From Luzula sylvatica (Eukaryota; Streptophyta; Magnoliopsida; Poales; Juncaceae): a DNA stretch of 64,000 nt. The notes under the pieces were generated by a model that was not told where the DNA came from, did no database searches, and was given only the letters and a program-made list of their open reading frames with translations. This document shows positions 57,356 through 64,000 of this stretch, piece by piece; the first letter of the stretch is position 1, and every line of letters begins with the position of its first letter. The position numbers and the translations under genes were made by a program. Where the stretch lies: NCBI GenBank assembly GCA_946800325.1, contig OX326956.1, forward strand, positions 17,202,667-17,266,666. The letters run 5' to 3'.

Positions 57356-59528
57356 ATTATTATTATTTGAGTTTATGTTAGTTTAGTGACGTAGTGTATT
57401 TTGTTACTTAAATTATTTAAAACTTATTAAAAAAACTGTGATTTGTAATTTTGTTTAATTAATTTAAATATTAAATATAAAAAAATAAAAATCCGCCGAG
57501 GTCCGCCGAGATTCCCGATTAATCATCCTTGGCGCTTGATGGTCGTCTGCCGACCAGCGAGCGCCGAGCGATTTCTGGAACATTGGCGGTAGTATATATA
57601 TGTGATTATGCCAGTGTATTTTACGATAGAACTGAAAATTTATGTACTACCGTCATCCCAAAAAATTTCGAAATTTTCTCACAGTACTCCTCCTAAATTA
57701 CCCCCCCCCCCCTCCCCCCCCCCCCCCACCTCCATTGATTTGGGGCAAAATCCGTCACTGCGACTACTTGAATGAAATTAAAATTCACGAGACAACTTGG
57801 CATTTTGAAAGAGTTTACAAGTGGACAAGTTGATAGTATTGATACCAATTGTCAGAATTGATGCTTATTGGTGAGCATTTAATTATTGAGTAAAACAATC
57901 AATATCAATATTTTACTATTAAAACCAACTCTACAAGAAAATAATTTTAACATATTTTTACTTGGCTTCCTAGTTGGCCGTTATTTCTGCGTTTAGAGCA
58001 ATTATTTATATTTATACTACAGAAATTTTCAGATTACCCTTTTAAGTACGAAATGTATTTTAGTCAGTGTTTTAAATTGCGGTGGGCAATTTAGAATCTC
58101 AATTTCGCAATAATATATAGCGAGATATAGCGTTTTCGAAAAATTGCGGGCATTACGACGCAATTGCGGGCAAAATTGCGCTTAAATTGCGCTAATTGCG
58201 GGTAAAATTGCGTGATAATATTCAAATCGTTATAATTTTCATATCCTTCCACCAAATTACATGAAATTTATATCGAAATCGCTCGTCTCGACGAGAGGAA
58301 CTCAATGAAAGACTTGAATTTGTGAAATTTTGTCTTTTATCCTGAATTAAATACAAAACACACGTTAAATTAATTTCGTCGAGAATTATTTAATATAAAC
58401 ATTATAACATAATTTTTGTGATTATTTAATACTTAGTTTCCGTGTTTTATTATCAAAATATTTGATAAAATATGCTCATAACATATAACTTCTAAAATGT
58501 GTCATTTTCATCTATAAATGTATGAATTTCACAATTTTCATTGTATTTCATTGATGTTTCGATTTAAAATTTGAGCTATAGTGCTTTGATATTTTTGGAT
58601 GTCGACAAAAAATTCTTCAACAAAATACAAATCCAAAGATCCCGTATAATTGCCATTTTAATGGAAATTTTATGATAAACTTTTATTTATACTGAAAATG
58701 TTTCTGGACAATCAATTTTTTTATTCTTTTTAGAAGAAAATATTGTGAAAAATATATTTAAACAAATTATTATTATTACATAATTTAATATCGCAACGAC
58801 TGTCCGCAATAAGGTTATTGCGCCGCAAACGCAATCCGCTGCAAAAAAGACCCGACCGCAATGGACCGCAATATCGTAATTTAAAACATTGATTTTAGTA
58901 GATACTCATTTTCTTATATCTTTCATAATTTAAGGCATCAAAATTTGAAACTAATACTAATGCAATTAAATTTTTTTATCCTCTCTCTCAGATTCGACCC
59001 ACTCTTTCAGATATAGTATATTTTTACTAAAAAATATATTTTTTCCATCACCTCTCTACAATTTTTTTATTATTGTGATTCGAATATTCCTCACGAAATT
59101 ATATTTTTGTTTAAAATACTCAACAAATACCAATTGTGAATCTTCCTCGCGAGTCATATTCCATCATGTCTCTACTAAATTTAATTTATTATTTCATTCT
59201 AATAAGTTATATTCACGACCCAAACTTTTATTATTGGATATTAAAAATGCAAAAAGAATTATTTAAGGATTATACAAATTTGTTTCATCTTTTTTAATCT
59301 CAAACTAATTTAGATGAATTTAATAGATTATTAAAAAATGTTATTTTGTGTGATTGAATATTTGTGTCGGTTCTATAAGTATTATATTGTTGGTTTAAAG
59401 TATTATTGTTACTTTAAAATTGTTATTTTTATTTTGTTATTGAATTCAATTTGAGTATATTTTTTTTTAGCGTGTTATGTGACTATTTTGAAATTTAATT
59501 CTCAATTTAACAAGATTATTGCACTTCC

Positions 59529-59583
<55 letters not shown>

Positions 59584-61991
59584 TTTCATCATTGTTAGTT
59601 TCTAATTTTAACAGTTGAACTCAAGAATGTTTTAGGAAATATATTATTGGATGATCATTTTTGAAATGCATTTAATAATTAAGAAAAAGGTATTTTTGAA
59701 ATTTTTGTAAAATTATACGTAGTCGTTCTAGACGCAAAAATATCACCTATTGAAATAACGCTACTCAACAAACAATATCAATAGTTTACTATTATAACCA
59801 ACTCCACATGAAATTATTTTTATTGGGAGACCAATTTTTAATCTTTAACTATAAGTAAGCCATTATTATATAACTGGTAATTGAAAATGACACCCATATA
59901 TGATAGTACCCAAATCCATTTCAACTTATTTATGTTATTTTATACTATTTGAAGTTTCAATCCTTACAGTTTTGTCAATATATTCATAACACATAAATAA
60001 TCACATGTTAAATAATTACATGTTGTGAAAAATTATGTGTTCAAATATCATTGACATTAATAAATGGAGGACAATCGAAACTTCACCATTTATTCTCGAA
60101 GCTTCTCCATTTATTCTCAAAAAAAAGTTTCAACTCTTACACCCACCCTCGTAACAAAACACATTGTTATAGAAATCGCTAATTGTTTATAGATCGGTGA
60201 GATATCGAGTAGGGAGCGTGTTGATATATTTATCAAATTAAATTTTTGGTAATAATGATTTTTGTAATGCTAAATATATATTATACTAAAACAATATTTA
60301 TATTATTTATTTATATAAAAATGATATAATTTTCATCCCAAATTGGACCTCCATTATCATATTCGGCGACCCGGCTTAGTTCTCTCCTACCATCTATTAT
60401 GGTGCATGAGGAGAAGCGGAACTGCCTGGGTTCGAGGATCAGTGCATGACATGGAGAATGTGAGATTAACCTACATAATTAATATATTATTTAGATATTA
60501 AATAAGATCATTCAAAAATGATGCTAACTTATATGCAATTTTGAAAGTGTACAAGTAGTTTATATTAAAAATATAATAATGTATTGATAACAAAACTGAT
60601 AGTATTTTTAATAAAAGAAAAAAATGCTTACTTGCATCATATACAATTTGGTTTAAGAATATATATATATATATATTTTTTTTTTTTAATAAAACATTGA
60701 ATTGATAATTTTAATTATTTGTCTTGTATTAACCGACAAATAAAAATTTAATTAGTTCTCTAAAGTTAACTTCATATCATTTTACCTCTAAAAACGAGAA
60801 ATGATTTCCATAAGAAACGTATATAATTTTGTTAAACATCCGAATATATTTAATACATGGACAAATAATATCCTTAAAATTAAGGCTGTACTGAAAGTCC
60901 AGCTATTTTTTTATTTTTTTTGGTTTTGCTTGGGTTCAATAAAATTCGAATGCAAGAAACTTTATCAAAATAGGATGATCACATGACTAAACGTGCAAAT
61001 TATGTTCTTTCAATTTCAAAGCGGAAACAACTACAAATTGATTTGCACAATGTTATAAACTAATGAGGATTCGTGATACAGAGGAACTATCAATGTTTAA
61101 ATTTGAGCTACCTTGGGTTAAGAATAGTAATAATTAATATATTTTCTAACTTGACATAAATCGAAAGTAAAACTATTATTTCGAGTTTAAATTTCATATT
61201 CCAAATAATATTATTTTAACCCAAAATGATGAAAAGAGCAACAGAGAGCACCTTCCACTTTACCTTTTAATGCAATTTTTTTTTGGAAATACAAACTCAT
61301 TTTAATTCAATACAAATCAAGATAAGCAATTGTCTTTTAAAAATGATATACTCACAAACATAATCCACAAATTAATTAAAAATGAAACATAATTGGTCTG
61401 GACCCTACCTAATTTATAATTAAAAATACTTATCGAAATTAAATTTATGGATTATGTTTGTGAGCATATCATTTTTTATTGTCTTCCTAACTAGGCCGGT
61501 TCATTTCATCGGATTGAGTTGACAATTGGCTAAGACCGTCAATAAATGTAAGACCTCCAAAAATTACTCAAAATATAAAAAACCTCCTAGCACAAAAAAA
61601 TAATATATAGGTATATTGTCGAATGATCCAAAATATAAAAAACCTACTAGCACAATTTAATTTTGTTATTATTGACTAAATTATTCTGAATATTCAATAT
61701 AAAAAAAACACTTAAAAATCATAAGTTAACCATATTAATATGTTATACTTGTAAAATTATTGCAAATTAAAATAATTAACTTCATAACATAATACAATTG
61801 ATTTATGGGCTTTGACTTGATTAAGGATTTATAAATTGAGATTCAGATTTATTTAAAAGTTAACTAAACTTTACAATTTGTTTAGGGTCTATATTTATTT
61901 AACAATTATGGTGTAGTTATCAATAATAATGGTCAAAATCCTCCCAAAATGACAGGGCCGGTCTTGTTGGTAAGCCGGTCTTGTTGGTAAT

Positions 61992-62027
<36 letters not shown>

Positions 62028-62333
62028 GTGTATGGTCCTTTCTATAATAAAAACAAGAGATCATATATTATGTCTCCAGATTTCACCATCATATGATGTA
62101 TATCATGACGCTTAATTAACATGATAATTAATATATCAAAAAATAATTATAGATTTTAGATTTCATTTTATTATAGCATTTTGATAGGTTAATCTCTCAT
62201 AAGGATACCTATGCTTTAATAATTTATGATATATTTTATATTTAGTTATATTATATATTTTAATATTATTTTATTATTTTATTTTATAGTATTTTAACAA
62301 TATTTTAATTACTATATTCAATTCAAGTTATAA

Positions 62334-62366
<33 letters not shown>

Positions 62367-63795
62367 AGGAAAATATTTGGACTGGACTTTTTAAAGAATA
62401 ATATATATTATATTGAACTATTTTGTGTGCAAATTTTATACATCGTTTGGTATTTGTGTAATAAAAGATTTTGTTCTTAGAATATTTTAATTGTTGTTCA
62501 CTATCTTTTATGAGTAATACTTCCATAATAATTTACTATTTTGTTGCGATCAAGATTTTATAAAATAAAAATTGTACATATCATTTTTCTTCAAAACAAA
62601 TATTTTGTAATGAATAAATAATTAACTATCGTGTATTTTTATTGACTAATATTTTTTATATGATTTAAGTAATTTAACACAACGTTTTAATGTTCATTAT
62701 TTTTTATTACTAACAACACTATTAATAATTTCTTGTGATTCGATCACATTATTTTTTAGTAATTCATTACTATCATAGTTTCATGACATATGATTATTAG
62801 CTTCCTGCATGATTCATTACTATCAACGTTATAACATTTTTTTTAATTTGTTTTTATACACAAAAATCTTAATAATATTTATCCTTTCAGGGTCTGCTAA
62901 AGATAAACCCAGATAGAACAATAGAGCTACTCGCGATCGAGGCTGAGGGTATAAAGTTCGGATTAACTAATGGTGTAGACGTTGCGAAAGACGGCACGAT
63001 ATATTTCACAGATGCATCATACAAATATAATATGGAAAATAATATGTTAGATGCGTTAGAAGCCCGGCCTCATGGAAGGCTCATGAGCTTCGACCCGTCC
63101 ACCAAACAAACAATTGTACTCGTACGAGACCTTTATTTTGCCAATGGCGTCTCGATCGCACCAGACCAAAACTCTCTCATCTATTGCGAGACCCTTATGT
63201 AAGTTCGGTCCCCATTTAGTTATATATCTATTCTTTGATCTTTTAGTAAATTTCATCTCCATGTATAAATTAGGAGGAGATGTAAAAGATATCACATTCA
63301 TGGCGAGAAGAAGGGCACGGCTGAAAATTTTATCGAAAATTTACCTGGACTTCCTGACAACATTCGATACGATGGGCAAGATCACTATTGGATCGGCTTA
63401 TCAATGGTACAAAATCTTTTTTATTTACTTGGAGTGGTATAAAAAAATAAATAAAAGCAAAAGACACCGAGCCGAAAGATTTTTTCTTTGCTGAGGATTT
63501 ATTTTGGCGAATGCAGGGAAGGACATTTTCGTTGGATATAATGATGAAGTATCCAATTATTCGCAAAATTATATATGTCGCCGAACAATTCGTGACCGTT
63601 CCGAAATTTCTGAGAGACTCTGGAGTGGTGAGTGTCGCACTAGATGGGCGTCCAATTGCTCTTTATTCGGACCCGAAACTAACTTTCACCACAGGTGGAC
63701 TCAAAATCGGAAACTACCTGTATTATGGATCTGTTATCAAGTCTTATATTAGCAGAATTGACCTCACAAAATTTTCGGCTACTCGCGACGAATGA
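55390..63795 (+). CDS. Strictosidine-synthase-like (APMAP-like) membrane protein
   Basis: Members of this family are six-bladed beta-propeller proteins of the endomembrane system; most plant copies are not true strictosidine synthases and their substrates are unknown. Four exons join in frame to 393 residues: 55390-55851, 62891-63198, 63274-63406, 63517-63795. A membrane anchor lies at about residues 26-44 ([19 protein letters not shown]). Family landmarks follow: [91 protein letters not shown], and [20 protein letters not shown] in the third exon. The ATG at 55390 places the anchor near the N-terminus; the earlier in-frame open stretch is treated as leader. Intron 1 is about 7 kb and holds several transposons. 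I cannot judge the catalytic residue of strictosidine synthase here. Confidence 0.93.
55852..56740 (+). other. SSL intron 1, first part
   Basis: AT-rich. The phrase CACTTTTTTGGAACTATTCACAAAAT occurs twice (about 56132 and 56284). At 56637-56712 a minus-strand SINE-head-like piece is visible (TTGGTTTAGTAG A box, GGATTCAAGTCTC B box). Confidence 0.5.
57041..57227 (+). mobile_element. Rearranged SINE inside hAT copy B
   Basis: TGCCAACGGGTCCATAGTC, A box TAGTCTAGTTGG, then TTGTGGG followed by a SINE-derived block (ATACTATTCAAAATAATGATCG) in place of the B box, and the normal 3' part ending GTCGGATACTATTC. Identical arrangement to 42931-43116. Confidence 0.85.
57271..57351. repeat. (TA)n microsatellite
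   Basis: About 40 TA units inside hAT copy B. Isoleucine-tyrosine open frames across it are by-products. Confidence 0.95.
58065..58891. mobile_element. Non-autonomous hAT element (827 bp) in SSL intron 1
   Basis: Left end CAGTGTTTTAAATTGCGG; right end reverse complemented CAATGTTTTAAATTACG. The perfect 8-bp duplication ATTTTAGT flanks it (58057-58064 and 58892-58899). Subterminal AATTGCG/CGCAAT motifs repeat many times. Mid-part AT-rich, no transposase. Confidence 0.92.
59531..59579. repeat. (GA)n microsatellite
   Basis: About 24 GA units within SSL intron 1. Confidence 0.95.
59970..60125 (+). mobile_element. Old SINE copy in SSL intron 1
   Basis: Contains ATTACATGTTGTGAAAAATTATG, degenerate B box TGTGTTCAAATATC, ATAAATGGAGGACAATCG and a tail with CTCCATTTATTCTC plus A-run. 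The flanks AGTTTCAATCCTTACAG (59953-59969) and AGTTTCAACTCTTACAC (60126-60142) agree at 14 of 17. Related to the SINE at 21208. Confidence 0.7.
60143..62890 (+). other. SSL intron 1, last part
   Basis: AT-rich intron. A B-box-like GGGTTCGAGGATC lies near 60429. An (AAT)n run is at about 61988-62024 and a (TG)n run at 62337-62364. The intron ends in a normal TTTCAG acceptor at 62890. No gene inside. Confidence 0.5.
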
Positions 63796-64000
63796 GTTTT
63801 TCATGCGTAATATTGTACTTCCATTTCACTGCTGTATATTTAGATGTATAATAGTGTGACAAAAATATGTACTCTTTAATTGTTTTGGTCTTTGTTGTAA
63901 GATATTATACTGTTTTGAAAGATTATGGTAAAGTACATTATGCAAATTAAAATAAAATTTCTGAGCCTATTACATGAATGCAAAATTACTATTGCCCCCA
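63796..64000 (+). other. SSL 3' flank
   Basis: T-rich downstream DNA with AATAAA-type wording near 63949-63955 that could serve for polyadenylation. The window ends before another gene. Confidence 0.5.

Larger units (their letters stand above)
56820..57585. mobile_element. Non-autonomous hAT element carrying a SINE (copy B)
   Basis: Left end CAGTGTTCTGGAAATCG; right end reverse complemented CAATGTTCCAGAAATCG. The perfect 8-bp duplication GCGGTAGT flanks it (56812-56819 and 57586-57593). The same family as copy A at 42588, in opposite orientation, with the same rearranged SINE (57041-57227) and (TA)n (about 57271-57351). Copy B has extra CCGCCAAGGGTCCGCCAAG subterminal repeats, a T-run at 56995-57022 and a longer TA run. 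Confidence 0.95.
56756..57759. mobile_element. hAT-like element (AGTGACGG ends) hosting another hAT element
   Basis: Left end AGTGACGGATATATT; right end reverse complemented AGTGACGGATTTTGCC. The 8-bp flanks AGGACTAC (56748-56755) and GCGACTAC (57760-57767) agree at 6 of 8. Internal wording (GGGAGGCAGCTGTCCCCCCCC; poly-C tract 57701-57728) is typical of GGCGG...CCCCC-type short plant elements. It is split by the element at 56820-57585. Confidence 0.65.

Noticed and set aside
57137..57386. IYIYIY-type frames
   Set aside because: Translation of the (TA)n microsatellite.

Overview
This window is nuclear DNA of a flowering plant, most likely a eudicot. The genes have many short AT-rich introns, and there is a BSK-type pseudokinase, an EARLY STARVATION 1 (ESV1) orthologue, a GPI-anchored LysM receptor and a strictosidine-synthase-like protein. 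The intergenic DNA is very AT-rich and full of short transposons. I cannot name the species. There is no sign of bacterial or organellar sequence and no CRISPR.

Layout. 1-8 kb: two non-autonomous hAT elements with 8-bp target duplications, a tRNA-derived SINE, an ATT-rich block and a 70-bp minisatellite. 8.08-10.25 kb: a nine-exon BR-SIGNALING KINASE gene (+). 10.7-24.3 kb: gene-poor DNA with hAT elements, a 100-bp tandem array, a 19-bp GC-rich minisatellite, SINEs with exact target duplications and several copies of an unnamed dispersed repeat. 24.97-25.29 kb: a small single-exon gene with ABRE-like promoter motifs. 26.64-33.23 kb: an apparently intact LINE (ORF1 + ORF2) between perfect 17-bp target duplications. 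33-43 kb: AT-rich DNA with possible gene relics, two tRNA-His-like pseudogenes, MULE-like MITEs and hAT elements. 44.16-46.22 kb: ESV1 (11 exons, one GC-AG intron). 47.04-51.53 kb: LYM2/CEBiP-like LysM gene whose 3.1-kb first intron holds two large fold-back elements. 51.5-55.4 kb: hAT element, LINE relic, SINE head and fold-back MITEs reaching the next promoter. 55.39-63.80 kb: a strictosidine-synthase-like gene with a 7-kb first intron carrying a SINE-bearing hAT element nested in a second element, plus another hAT element.

The five host genes are all on the + strand and look like independent transcription units: brassinosteroid/immune signalling scaffold, starch granule protein, chitin perception and a membrane-anchored beta-propeller protein. 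They do not form a pathway or cluster. I found no new protein system. The unusual content is transposon architecture: precise nested insertions, an inverted pair of hAT elements that both carry the same rearranged SINE, large intronic inverted repeats, and a LINE that may still be functional. Exon joins were worked out by hand from reading frame, splice dinucleotides and known family order.
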